Part shown: in pieces, positions 50,047 through 60,366 of the stretch | Layout of the letters: every line of letters begins with the position of its first letter | Numbering within the stretch: position 1 is the stretch's first letter | Origin: Nitzschia sp. pyKryTriq1 | Lineage: Eukaryota; Bacillariophyta; Bacillariophyceae; Bacillariales; Bacillariaceae | Length of the DNA: 64,000 nt | NCBI GenBank assembly: GCA_956465555.1 | Contig: OY101118.1 | Coordinates: forward strand, 1,723,251-1,787,250 | Reading direction: 5' to 3' | The notes under the pieces: generated by a model | What the model was told of the DNA's origin: nothing | Seen by the model: the letters and a program-made list of their open reading frames with translations, nothing else | The model's database searches: none | Position numbers and translations under genes: made by a program

Positions 50047-51768
50047 ATGTCAAACGACAGCACTTCTTTCTTCCTGCCCCATGCCTCCAAACAAGTGGCA
50101 AACCGCAACGCGGATGGAACTGGACAGAATCCTGCTGCACCTGGCACCGATCATACTTCAAGCCTACCGGTACTCGTAAGGCGTGGTCAGCCATCCAACA
50201 CCACCGACAGCTCTGCAACCCTACTGTCGCATCGAATTCGTCAGAAACAACTGAAACTTCAAGCACTTCGTGAGCATGCACGCAAGTGCCCGTCGCGTTT
50301 TTCGGAGGAGATCACATCAGCGCCGCCTGGAAGAAAACCCGCGACTCCTTCGGCGTGGACACCAAGGCCAAGCCACGGTGGAAAGCTAGCTTGCTCTACG
50401 GAGCCCAGTCTAAAAAATCCAGAGCTACAGGGGTCGCAATCCGCTCGAGAGCGAGAACGACCGTGTAGCGATCCAAAACCGTGGGGACGTGCTGTCACTT
50501 CAAACTTCGATCCTGCAAGATGTCGAGCGCTCCAGGCGGAATGGGCTTCGGTGCATGCCACATCAAAAGAGGCTCTGGAAATCGAAGCCAAAGCCAAGCG
50601 GCTAGATAAACTGCCAACCCTCAAGGCGTCACCAGAGGCCGCTCGGGCACTGACAGCACTGGCAAGAAACCACGAGCTCCAGCAGTTTGCACTCCCACGC
50701 CATTTCACCTTTCAGCAACAGGCGCCTCTACAGCCCAATCCTGCGACCACGCCTGGGGGTGACAAAAAATTCAATTCTATTCCCAGGCACCCCGAGGACT
50801 CAATTAGCGTGAACAACAAAGATAGTGATTCACCATTTGAGTACTGGGGTCTCTACATCTATCTTCTCATTATCGTTAATACCATGGGGCTCTTCCTCTC
50901 TCCCGACCCCTTGGGGGAATTCATTCAAGGATGCCAGCTTCTGAATTCACTTTTGTGGAATCTTGTTCAATTTGGTAGGATCGCTCACCACCATTGTACT
51001 CCCTGGATGCAGGTTGCTACCTTGCGATGCCAGTATACGCTGCATGAGACATACATCTTGTGCAGCCATATTTGGATTGCTTTCCATGGGGTGATTGGAG
51101 AGGCCAAACGTCGACAAACAGAAAGGGGCATGATTACGGAGAAATTTATCAGCATCAGTAGTGCAAAAGGCAGTACAATCGAGCTAATTGAGCTACTCGG
51201 CTACGATTTAGCCTCCCTACGAGATGGAGGGCTTGAAACCGTCGACCAACTGTCTCAAACTTTACACATCGCACCACAGACATTCAACTTGACCCTGGGA
51301 AACAAGGCATTCAGGAAAAAGAAAAATGGTTCTTTGGATTTGTGCAAGAGGGTTCCGATTGATGATCGGTATGCTTTCGTCCAAAACCATGATACAAGCC
51401 TTGAAGACATAATGTATGCATCAACTTGGCAAACCGTCCTCGATTCCTTGCCAACAGAAAATCAGTCGAGACAGGAAAACGCTCCTTACTTAAATGGGAC
51501 GGGTGCAGCGGAGCCTTTGGCAAGTACGGAAACAGGACTGGAACTGTCAAAGAATTTCTCAACGCCAAGTCTTATCTGGAGTGTGACTTCTCTAGATGCA
51601 CCAGAAAACGAGCCAATAGGAGAATTATTTGATCAAGTCATTGATTCTTACAGTGTCCAAGCGGGGCAATGGCTTAAAGCCCTTCGAAACGATCACGTTC
51701 GTGGTATTCAGGACCTTGTCAGAGGGGCGAATTGGATCACAGTTGGATCTGTTGTAGATGCCTCCTAG
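50047..51768 (+). CDS. Hypothetical protein with hydrophobic centre
   Basis: A 573-residue frame from an ATG. Residues 1-240 are Ser/Pro/Arg/Ala-rich and predicted disordered, with a basic helix (SHRIRQKQLKLQALREHARK). A hydrophobic segment at about 274-292 (YWGLYIYLLIIVNTMGLFL) and a second, weaker one at about 300-320 may span or touch a membrane. The C-terminal 200 residues look folded (IELIELLGYDLASLRDGG; IAPQTFNLTLGNKAF; IGELFDQVIDSYSVQAGQWL) but match no family I know. Length and lack of stops support a real gene. A TACCGGTA palindrome lies inside the first 45 codons, unusual for coding sequence here, so a later start (for example after 50880) is possible. Confidence 0.6.
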   Translation: MSNDSTSFFLPHASKQVANRNADGTGQNPAAPGTDHTSSLPVLVRRGQPSNTTDSSATLLSHRIRQKQLKLQALREHARKCPSRFSEEITSAPPGRKPATPSAWTPRPSHGGKLACSTEPSLKNPELQGSQSARERERPCSDPKPWGRAVTSNFDPARCRALQAEWASVHATSKEALEIEAKAKRLDKLPTLKASPEAARALTALARNHELQQFALPRHFTFQQQAPLQPNPATTPGGDKKFNSIPRHPEDSISVNNKDSDSPFEYWGLYIYLLIIVNTMGLFLSPDPLGEFIQGCQLLNSLLWNLVQFGRIAHHHCTPWMQVATLRCQYTLHETYILCSHIWIAFHGVIGEAKRRQTERGMITEKFISISSAKGSTIELIELLGYDLASLRDGGLETVDQLSQTLHIAPQTFNLTLGNKAFRKKKNGSLDLCKRVPIDDRYAFVQNHDTSLEDIMYASTWQTVLDSLPTENQSRQENAPYLNGTGAAEPLASTETGLELSKNFSTPSLIWSVTSLDAPENEPIGELFDQVIDSYSVQAGQWLKALRNDHVRGIQDLVRGANWITVGSVVDAS

Positions 51769-52166
51769 GTTCGTGTGTAGCATCCTCTTAGTAGGTAGAA
51801 CATGTTTACCTCTCTAGCTAGTAGCTAGTTGTACCGTACTTGTATTCCGTCCTACCACATGGTGAAACCAAAACTGCGATTTTTATCAACGATTGGCGCC
51901 TGTGCTCCTTTTGCCTCGGCTTCTCTTCGTTGATTGGCTGTTCGATTGTTCGGCTGCACGATCCAATTCTTGGATCTTTGCCTCCCGCTCTTGATGGATT
52001 GACAGCGGGACGCCAACAGTTTGTCGACACTCTCACTCTTTCTTCTTTCTTGACTTTGATCCGCTTGCAGTCTACCTTCGTAGACCTTGTCAGATTGTTG
52101 AGACTACTAGACTACTAGACTACGCATTCACTTTGCCCTTTTCTCACGCTGAATCCACATGTTGCC
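51769..52166. other. Spacer, no supported gene
   Basis: Short ACTAG/CTAGTAG repeats occur near 51815-51830 and 52105-52125. No protein-like frame. Confidence 0.45.
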
Positions 52167-52451
52167 ATGGCCACAGTGGGCAGAAAGAGAAGCGCCGCCG
52201 CTCCATTGGTAATCCCTGTGTCTGTGTCGAACAAACACCAAAGAGTTCAAGAACCAACAAAGAAGGCTAAGGCCTCCAAACTACCGGAAGGGATTACTTT
52301 CAATGTAATTTGCAAAAAGTGCCCCACATGCTCAGCGGTGGCAACTTTACCCTGTTACCCAACCATGAAGTTCCCTTGCTATGACATGCCTCCCCCGCTC
52401 TGCTCTCACCCGGTAGTTCTTGGCTGTATCAACCCTTCACTTGATGGCTGA
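52167..52451 (+). CDS. Short ORF truncated at a repeat boundary
   Basis: 94 residues from an ATG in good context (GCCATGG). The N-terminal half is basic and could be a nuclear localisation region (GRKRSAAAP; PTKKAKASK). The C-terminal half has many Cys and Pro residues (CKKCPTCSAV..LPCYP..FPCYDMPPPLCSH), which suggests a metal-binding module. The stop codon TGA is formed by the first bases of a 152-bp repeat, so the frame was probably longer before the repeat arrived. I do not recognise the family. Confidence 0.35.
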   Translation: MATVGRKRSAAAPLVIPVSVSNKHQRVQEPTKKAKASKLPEGITFNVICKKCPTCSAVATLPCYPTMKFPCYDMPPPLCSHPVVLGCINPSLDG

Positions 52452-52600
52452 GTCGCGAGTACGACCCCCCCCCGGTGGACTTACGAACGGGGAAACGGGA
52501 TCCGAGCTCTAGTAAATCCCAGTTACGCCCAACCACCAAATTACTCTATAGTACGTGCAGTGCAGGCCACTGACCAAAGGGGCGGAGCAAAGCGAGCCCC
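52448..52600 (+). repeat. 152-bp direct repeat, copy 1
   Basis: This starts CTGAGTCGCGAGTACGACC and ends GCGAGCCCC. It has about 10 differences from copy 2, one of them in a C run near 52466. Confidence 0.85.
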
Positions 52601-52802
52601 TGGAGGTCGGGAAGACTAACGGAACAAACGACCACTGATATTGAAAGAACTTGTCCGTCACCCGCCTCGCTGTGGCGCAACAGTGGCGAAGTGCAAATGA
52701 ACCAGAAGACAATGGTGTTGTACCAACGACAGTCATAAATCTGAAGTTGTTACAACAGCAATTGCTGTAAGTAGTTTAAACTCACCCACCCAGAAACCCA
52801 CC

Positions 52803-52952
52803 CTGAGTCGCGAGTACGACCTCCGCGGTCGACTCACGAACGGGGAAACGGGATCCGAGCTCTAGTAAATCCCAGTTACGCCCAACCACCGAATTACTCT
52901 ATAGTACGTGCAGTGAAGGCGACTGACCGAAGGGGCGGAGCGAAGCGAGCCC
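52803..52952 (+). repeat. 152-bp direct repeat, copy 2
   Basis: The second copy, about 200 bp further on; it leads directly into the minisatellite. Confidence 0.85.
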
Positions 52953-53415
52953 CACGCGATAGCGCTAGCAATATGGACATTATTGTACATTCATTCACGC
53001 GATAGCGCTAGTAATAGACATATTTCACTTTCATTCACACGATAGCGCTAGTAATAGACACTATTGTACATTCATTCACGCGATAGTACTAGTAATAGGC
53101 ATTAATTCACATTCGAGCACGCGATAGCGCAAGTGATCGACATTATTTATTTATTTTCATTCACGCGATAACGCTAGTAAAAGACATTATTTTATTTTCG
53201 TTCACGCTATAGCGCTAGTAATGGACATTATTGCACATTCATTCACGCGATAGCGCTAGTAGTAGTAGACATTATTGTACATTCATTCAAGCGATAGCGC
53301 TAGTAATAGACATGCATTTATTGTCATTCACGCGATAGCGCTAGTAATAGACATGCATTTATTGTCATTCACGCGATAGCGCTAGTAATAGCAAATCTTT
53401 CACGCGATAGCACCA
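52953..53415 (+). repeat. Minisatellite, about 12 units of about 40 bp
   Basis: Each unit has a conserved head CACGCGATAGCGCTAGTAATAG followed by a variable AT-rich tail such as ACATTATTGTACATTCATT. The head contains the palindrome AGCGCT. Unit length varies from about 33 to 45 bp. The last units shorten before a GC-rich stretch. Confidence 0.9.
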
Positions 53416-53928
53416 AGCACTATGAGTACGACGATGATATCTACGCTCGCTTCGCTCGCAGGGCAGAAAAAAAACCCGGCGACGCACGCGTCGTGAGGAC
53501 TACCGGGGCGGTGGCGGGGGCGCCAAAATTAAAAGTCTGAGACCGGCAGGCTAAAGCATGCTGGGATACTTTGAGAAATAAGAATGATGGGCGTTGTTGC
53601 GTGGCGCGAAGACATCATCGCCGAGAGACAGACAGTCGGTCTCTTGCTTCATCATTTTGGACTGTTTGCACTCGACTGCTTTTTTCGGATGATGATGATT
53701 GTTTGATTCTTCGCACAACAATACATTTGTCTGTGGATCGCCACAAATCAGTAACGAAACAGACGTAGGGAACAGAGGAAATCAGGGTGATTCCTCTGAA
53801 GCAACCACACCAGTAGGTACAAGGTAGAAGCACTCTTTTCTTGTCAAGAATTCTACTAGAGCATCGCTGAAGATTGCCTATCAATCGTCATTCAATCGCA
53901 TTGACACGTCAGTAAAAAAGTCGGAACC
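53416..53928. other. Spacer before SBP2-like gene
   Basis: GC-rich sequence with small inverted repeats (GCTCGCTTCGCTCGC; CGACGCACGCGTCGTG near 53480) and then an AT-rich leader of the next gene. No gene. Confidence 0.5.
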
Positions 53929-56784
53929 ATGACTTTGAGTTATGCTGAGGCAATGAAGAAAAAGAGTCCTCCTCCGGTCGACGATTCCTCCAAGCCTGAA
54001 AGAACATCTACACCGCAAATTTCTTTGCAGCAGAATTCTACAAGACAGCTTCAGCCACAGCCACAAAAACCAGGCGTCGCTAGTGTGCCCCAACCTGCAC
54101 ATCTTCGAAATCCAAGAAGCCCGTGGGGACAACCCGGACCACCTATGAAAGTAACCAGCAAGCGAGAAGAAGGCGGAATCAAGAACCTTTCAAAGGTTTC
54201 AAAGGAATTGGAACAAAAAAAGACCTCTGTTCAAATTCTTTCGAAAGAAAAACTGCCGAATCAATCGCCGTTGCCTTGGAAAACAAACAAAGCGAGCAAC
54301 GTACGACAAGCGCTCAAAACGGAGAAAGCATCGGCAACGAGTGGGCCCATACCCAAAGCCGCGCAATCAAGTCAGCACCAACCCAAGAGAAAGAAACCGA
54401 AGCCACAGTTGAAAGCCATGTCGATTGGTGATATGATAGCTGGACGTCCCAACCAGCAAAAGCCAAAGAAAGTACAACAACCACAACCACAACCCAACAA
54501 GTCGAGTCCAAAACCATTGATAGCTACAGACTCAATCAGCGACTTTCCCGCCCTTGGTGCGTCCCCTTCGATGAGACACACACCGAAACTAGCTCCACCC
54601 AAACCCTCCTGGGGAAAGCCAGCAGCTGCCTCAAAGTTGGCGCCAGGACCATCAGCGGCCTCTCAACCCAAGAAAAGTTCTGGAAAGCAGCCCATCAAAA
54701 AAGGTGTCACCAAGTCCGAAAGTGCTACCGCATCATCTGCCACCATGTTCTTCCAGCCTAAGTCAGATGCTCCACGGGAAGGGGACGAACATCAGTTGTT
54801 GCGTCTATTGCAAGATGGGAATGTTTACCAGAAAAAGGGTCGCCAACGTCTTCATCCTCGCAAAAAGAAATTCACAGCCCTAAAGAAAAAAGTGTTGCAG
54901 GAACGCCTACAGAAGTGGTATGAAATGCACCCTGAAGAGAAGAATGATGATACGACAACGACGGCGGCCGCAAATGCGACCCAAGCTTCATGCTCTGTTT
55001 GTATTTATAACTATGTTCATCCCGATGATTTGGAAGACGATGATGAATACAATGAAATATTGACTAATTTGCGGGATTTGACAAAGGCAAACAGATTGGG
55101 ACCCGTAAAAGAGATCTTTGTTCCACGGGTAGATCGGACCGATACGTATCCTGCCTTTGTCCGTTTCGAGTCTGCAAAGGACGCCGCAGCAGCACAAGCC
55201 TGCTTGGAAGGTCTCGTTGTGGGTGGAGAGGCGCTGCGAGTGATTCTAGTGACTGAGTCGGCCAACACAGGCTCGGATTGGAAAAAGAGTATCCTTTTAG
55301 CAGAGTCGTCTATGGCCTCGGGGGGGTCAACAGTTGCAGAGACATCAATTAAGGGAAATGCAGTCATTGAGCTGTCAGGGATCCTTACTGAAGACGACTA
55401 CGGGGATGAAGAATGTATGAGCGAAAGTTTAGGAGACCTCCGAGAAATGGCTGCGAAATTTGGAAAGCTACAGAGTCTAGAACCCAAGGGAACAAAAGAC
55501 GGTGGAGTTCTTCTTCAATACGAAGCAGGTCCCAAAGAAGTAGAAGCTATTTTTGAGGGTCTCAAGAATACGACGATTGGAGGCAAGCAACTTTCCGTCA
55601 CAACGGTGACGACTAGCTCGCGAGTTGGTCGGTCCGTAGTAGTTCTAGAGAACGTTTTAACCGAGGATGATCTGGAAGACGAGGACTGTCTGAATGAGTC
55701 AATTGGCGACATTCGAGAACTGGCAGGGCGTCATGGAGTAGTTATCGACGTGCAAGTTATGGATAAAGCAGTGAGGCTAATCTATGAAGGACCGCCTTCT
55801 GTGGCAGAGAACAGTGCTAAGCAATTGAATGGTATGACCTTGGCTGGCGAGCCAGTAGTCGCCCATGTTCAAACAGATCCGAATCCCGGAGAATCAATTC
55901 AGCAAGGAAAATATCTGTACCTTTACAATATACTCACCGAGGACGATCTGGAAGACGAAGATTGCTTACAAGAGAGTCTGAATGATATTCGAGCTCTGGC
56001 TTCAAAACACGGTACGGTTCGAGAACTTGGGGTCGTTGAAGAAGAAGGCACCAGCCTTGTGCGAATTTCTTACGCAGATGAAGAGGTGGGTGTGGTCAAA
56101 TCTTCCATGAAGGAATTCGATGGAATGGTCGTTGGTGGTCTTATTGTCACCGCAAGATCACGTCTATTGCTGGACCAGGAAGAAAAAGCTCAGGAGAAGC
56201 AGACCATGGCAGCGGATGAGGATGCTGTAAAACGCAAACCCGACCCTGAAAACGACTCACCAAGTAAGAAGGCCAGAACCGACGACATGAAACCCCTATA
56301 TTCTGGAGATAAACTCATTCCGGAGCGATTCGCCCAGGCGAAACGAGTTCCTAAAGTACCAACTGCGGCTGGACCTCGTGAATATGCGAACCAAGTGAAC
56401 GACGAGCGAGTGCGCCCACTTTTGACAGAGATGCTGGGTGAATTAATGAGACTCCAGAAGCGAGCGGTCGAGGAGAATAACACTAAAGCCAAGAGACGCC
56501 TCGTCTTGGGTCTCCGCGAAGTCGCTAGAGGAATTCGTTCGCACAAAGTCAAACTTGTTATCATAGCGAACAATTTGGACGAATACGGCGCGATCGATGA
56601 AAAACTCCAGGAAATTATCGATCTGGCACACAACGAAGGCGTCCCCCTTTTCTTTGAATTTACGAAGCGAAGTCTCGGTAAGGCGGTAGGAAAGAGTATC
56701 AAGGTTGCCGTAGTAGGTATCCAGAACGCGGAGGGAGCACATCAACCTTTCAAAAAGTTGGTTTCTCTTGCGCCTAAAATATGA
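53929..56784 (+). CDS. SECISBP2: SECIS-binding protein 2-like with four RRM/UHM-like domains
   Basis: A single-exon protein of 951 residues. The C-terminus (about 818-951) is the L7Ae-type RNA-binding domain of SBP2: LLTEMLGELMRLQKRAVEEN, KAKRRLVLGLREVARGI, LVIIANNLDEYGAIDEKLQE and LFFEFTKRSLGKAVGKS. SBP2 binds the SECIS element in selenoprotein mRNAs and recruits the Sec-specific elongation factor, so that UGA is read as selenocysteine. The N-terminal 290 residues are Lys/Pro/Ser/Gln-rich and disordered. Between them lie four repeats (starting near 355, 477, 568 and 661), each with an RRM-like betaalphabeta pattern. Repeats 2-4 share N/G-ILTEDDLEDEDCLxES and DIRELA..HG, the acidic helix pattern of U2AF-homology (UHM) domains such as U2AF65. 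A bipartite basic motif (KRKPDPENDSPSKKAR) lies near 770. The SBP2 domain is confident; the UHM reading is by pattern. Confidence 0.92.
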   Translation: MTLSYAEAMKKKSPPPVDDSSKPERTSTPQISLQQNSTRQLQPQPQKPGVASVPQPAHLRNPRSPWGQPGPPMKVTSKREEGGIKNLSKVSKELEQKKTSVQILSKEKLPNQSPLPWKTNKASNVRQALKTEKASATSGPIPKAAQSSQHQPKRKKPKPQLKAMSIGDMIAGRPNQQKPKKVQQPQPQPNKSSPKPLIATDSISDFPALGASPSMRHTPKLAPPKPSWGKPAAASKLAPGPSAASQPKKSSGKQPIKKGVTKSESATASSATMFFQPKSDAPREGDEHQLLRLLQDGNVYQKKGRQRLHPRKKKFTALKKKVLQERLQKWYEMHPEEKNDDTTTTAAANATQASCSVCIYNYVHPDDLEDDDEYNEILTNLRDLTKANRLGPVKEIFVPRVDRTDTYPAFVRFESAKDAAAAQACLEGLVVGGEALRVILVTESANTGSDWKKSILLAESSMASGGSTVAETSIKGNAVIELSGILTEDDYGDEECMSESLGDLREMAAKFGKLQSLEPKGTKDGGVLLQYEAGPKEVEAIFEGLKNTTIGGKQLSVTTVTTSSRVGRSVVVLENVLTEDDLEDEDCLNESIGDIRELAGRHGVVIDVQVMDKAVRLIYEGPPSVAENSAKQLNGMTLAGEPVVAHVQTDPNPGESIQQGKYLYLYNILTEDDLEDEDCLQESLNDIRALASKHGTVRELGVVEEEGTSLVRISYADEEVGVVKSSMKEFDGMVVGGLIVTARSRLLLDQEEKAQEKQTMAADEDAVKRKPDPENDSPSKKARTDDMKPLYSGDKLIPERFAQAKRVPKVPTAAGPREYANQVNDERVRPLLTEMLGELMRLQKRAVEENNTKAKRRLVLGLREVARGIRSHKVKLVIIANNLDEYGAIDEKLQEIIDLAHNEGVPLFFEFTKRSLGKAVGKSIKVAVVGIQNAEGAHQPFKKLVSLAPKI

Positions 56785-56871
56785 TAAACACAAATACTTA
56801 CGTTGCGACATAAACTACAAGCGAGCTTATTCTGGCATTTAGTGCACCCTGAGTACAACTGTAAGGTTTTA

Positions 56872-59797
56872 TTACCGACGTGGGGCTCCAAAAGGGCTAC
56901 TGGCGCTGCCTCCGCCAAACCCACCCGAGAACTGACTACTACCGCCAGAAAAGCCTCTTCCACCTCCCCCGCTGTTCCCAAAACCACCACCACTACCACG
57001 TCCACCACTACTATACCCACCACTACCACTCGCGCCAAAGCTACCACCACCACCACTGCTGCCGCCTCCCGTCTCATGCGAGAATTTGCATGAGTCCCCA
57101 AACTTGCATCGTCCCTGGGCAAAGAACCGGCACGGTGGTTTACCACCATTCCCGCGTCCGCCCCCGCCGCCAAAATTAGACATATTGTCATTATTGTTGC
57201 CACCACCAAACCCTCCTCCACCACTTCCGAATGGTACGCTATTGTTTGAAACTCCAAGTGGCGATGGATTGGAGGGTTGGACGGCACCAAAGGGCGATGT
57301 TCCGCTAGCTGGTGCGTTTGAGTTCCCACCAAATCCTCGACCACCCGACGAACTCCCAAACGGTGCGCTGTTTTTTGAAACTCCGAACGGTGACGGATTG
57401 GAGGATATACCACTACCGAATGGCGACTGCGCCGCGGTACCAGGAATAGAGCCATGACCAAACGGAGAAGGCGCAGCTCCAAACGGCGACTTCGCGGCCA
57501 GCCCTGATGAAACAAACGGGTTCCCAGCAGAGTTACTTGACGAATTCACAGAGGAGCCAAACGGATTGCTGGCACCAGACGAGGGGGCTCCGAAGCCTCC
57601 AGCTCCAGTCGGTGCCGCACCAAATGGGTTGCTTTGAGGTGTGGACTCGGCAGTCATAGCACCAAATCCACCGGTCGTGCCGGAGTTCGTTGAGCCAAAT
57701 CCACCCACGGTAGAAGAAGACACCCCAAATGGATTGGAGACACCCCCTCCATATGGTGACGCAGAAGAGGTTGAAGACGACGGCTGGGACGCGCCGCCGA
57801 ACGGATTGTTAGGAGCCGAAGACGGTCCAGTAGACGTCTCGAATGGGTTTGCGGAAGAAGTGGGTGCCTTCATGCTTCCAAAGGCACTTGTAGTAGAGGA
57901 AGCAACAAACGGTGCTCCTACGCCACTAGTGCTTCCATGAACTTGGGCTCCTCCAGCTCCGTAGTAAAGTTCTGACAGCGCCCGTTCCGGTAAAGTCGTT
58001 CGAAATTTCTCTAGCCCGCCCTCCATCAATTTCGCCAAACGAATGGAACTGGGTTTTCCAATGGGGCCTTCGTCTAACCGCGAGATAACGTCCTCGGTGA
58101 TCGTCTTTACATGCTTTTCAAAGGAGTCAGCATGCTTGTTCGCCAGCATGTGACCTGCAGCTGTCAAAAAGCCATGAAGGACGGGCGCAGTCAACAACGG
58201 TAGCGGTGCCGTGGGAGGAGGCGGAAGGAGGTCCAAGAATCGAGTCAACCAGTCGACTGCCCCACGATGACCTCCCAACAATACATGAGAAGATGGCAAC
58301 GAAGACATGATATTGGCAACCAACGCGACAATGTTCTTCAAGGAGGAAGGTAGATCAAAGCGAAGAGTAAGAGAAAGAACGCATACATCGGATCCGTGAT
58401 GTCATTATCCCAACGATACAACTCACCTCAGTTCGGCTCAGAAATCGATCAAACGTTTCATATTCTCCGTTTTTTCCTTTGAGCATACCGAGACTCGACA
58501 TGAGTTCTTCTTCGCTTGCATCTGAAGCAGGGGTGGGCAAGGTTGGAATAGCTGTCGGGCACACCGTATAAATATGCGCCGCCAAAATGGGTACCAGTTC
58601 CTTGTTTTCCAGGGAGATCATCGCTAACATGTTCGCCAGTGGGAACCCATCTCCTCGGGGCCCATTGAAGCCTTCTGCCTGGACTCTTTGAATCGTATTG
58701 GATGCCACAAGATCGACCAAATACCGTTTCCCCCGCGCCATGTCGGGCGTGAAACCTGGTTCTTTGCGCTCGAGCGCTTGCTTGATCTGTTCGTCTTCTG
58801 CCCGCGCTTCCGTTATTGCCCGCGACACCTCCGAGGCCACTTCTTGAATTTTGGCCGCATTCTCACTGAGGGTATTGATCTTTCCTCGGACAATCTTTTT
58901 CATACCGAGTCGTCGTTTGGAGACTGCCTTGTTGTTGTCGAAGGGTTCAATCGAGTCCCTGACCGCCACTAACTGGGTCACCAGCTTCTTAGCTTTGTGA
59001 ACGTACTCGTTTTTGGCCTCCCGCGCCTCGCGTTTTCGTTCTTCTTGACGCAATTTGTCCTCTTGTGCCGCTCGCCGCCTTTGTTCTTTTTCTTCTAAGG
59101 CTAGCTGATCTGCTTGCTGTTGTTTGAGTTGTTTTTCACGAGTGATTTTTTCTTCGTGTATTCGTTTTGCCGTCTCTTCTTGTTCGAGTTGACGGATCTT
59201 TAGAACATCGGCCGCCTCTCGCTCGAGTTCCAAACAAACGGTCTGAAGTGCTTTCGTGGTGGCTGCATGTTCTTGTTCCATGCGTTGTCGCTCGAGCTGC
59301 ACTTTTTGTTGGACGAGGCGCGTCGTTTCCTGGAAGGATGGCAGCGGGTTGGTGGGCGTGGGAGGAGGAAGTGTCGCCGTCAAGGACCCCCGTTGGAGCA
59401 TTCGCTGCAGCAACAGGACCTCGTCCTCCTCCATACTGATACCATAGTCTAGTTCAAGTTTTTCCTCGTCCGAAATTGGTGCTCGGTACTTTAGGAGCGC
59501 TGGCGTGGAGGCCGCCGGAATGTACGAGGAGAGAGGAGGATAAGTTTGATATTGGTGCTGGTGTTGGTAGGGAGTCATCAAAAAGGCATACTCGTCGTCG
59601 TCGCCGTCGTCAAGTGCGTAGGTGCTGCGTCCAGGAGACGTCAGGATCAAGGCCGAAGGAGGTTCCAATCCAATCCAGGTCCGGCCCCACTGCGCCAAGC
59701 CAAATCCGAGGGGATGTGCCGGCTCCTCTTCGTTGTCACCACAGCCGAACAAATCCTCACCCTCATCCTCGTCGTTGGAAAGACTGAATCGAGGCAT
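56872..59797 (-). CDS. GLE1: GLE1 fused to FG repeats and a NUP42-type CCCH zinc finger
   Basis: Exons 59797-58427 and 58335-56872 give 944 residues. The frame is open to a TTG further out, but the first ATG (MPRFSL) is used. Residues about 120-280 form a coiled coil with a strongly charged RRAAQEDKLRQEERKRE part. The GLE1 helical domain follows (KRRLGMKKIVRGKINTLSEN, GFPLANMLAMISLENKELVP, AHIYTVCPTAIP) and crosses the 91-nt intron as FDRFLSRTE-NIVALVANIM and GHRGAVDWLTRFLDLLP. From about 607 to 850 there are many PFG/NPFG repeats in Ser/Gly-rich sequence. A CCCH finger stands at 859-877 (C-x7-C-x5-C-x3-H). GLE1 with IP6 activates the DEAD-box ATPase DBP5 at the nuclear pore to release mRNA. 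NUP42 is normally a separate FG/CCCH protein that binds GLE1. Here both are in one reading frame. The gene is convergent with the SBP2-like gene, 87 bp apart. Confidence 0.9.
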
Positions 59798-60366
59798 GCT
59801 GAATTCAGTGCGGGGAAGCCAAGGTCGGCGACAGAGATGTTGTGCCGAGAGAGCGGTTTGCAATAAGTGTGAAGTGTGCAAATGACGCTGTACTTCGTAC
59901 CCACGAGACTACTGACTGTACACGTACAATACGGTTCTGGTACTGACTGACTCTACCGGTACTGTACTCTCTGTGAGTTTATAGTTTATGAGTACTCGTA
60001 GACTACTGGGCAGTAGTCTTTACTACTACTCTAGCTACTAGTGTCTGCAAAGAGGCACCGGACAGCAGGCCATGGTCAACAGAACGAACGAGGGCGTGCT
60101 GAGTGATGAAGGCAGGGATGTTATGTTACTGTACGATGGATGATGGATGATGGTGGTTCGTGAATTGAATCTATCTAGTCGTACACTTAGAGGTTATTGC
60201 TTGCTTCCTGCGCTTGCTTTCGAGAACATCATTCCAATTCTTCGTATTCGTTCTATCAAAATAAATATTGATGATTCAAAAGAGACGATGACGAAAACCT
60301 GCAAGGCAGACAGTCGCATCCACCAAGCACCAAGCACCACCAAGCACCACCACCACCACCACCACC
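59798..60366. other. Divergent spacer between GLE1 and SNARE genes
   Basis: This holds a TACCGGTACTGTACTC unit near 59955, ACTACT runs near 60023-60040 and a CAC run (about 60338-60366) that leads into the SNARE start codon as CACCATG. No gene. Confidence 0.5.

Noticed and set aside
52448-52952. Possible rRNA or tRNA-related sequence in the 152-bp repeats
   Set aside because: I could not match it to conserved rRNA segments or to a cloverleaf with A and B boxes.
52953-53415. Possible CRISPR array
   Set aside because: The repeats are not separated by unique spacers of constant length, unit length varies, and the genome is eukaryotic. It is a minisatellite.
56742-57515. 257-codon frame on the minus strand overlapping the FG repeats of GLE1
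   Set aside because: It is a shadow of the Gly/Ser/Phe repeat codons in another frame, with Val/Arg/His runs and no protein features.
59798-59881. 28-codon extension of GLE1
   Set aside because: It begins at TTG. The first ATG of the frame is at 59797.
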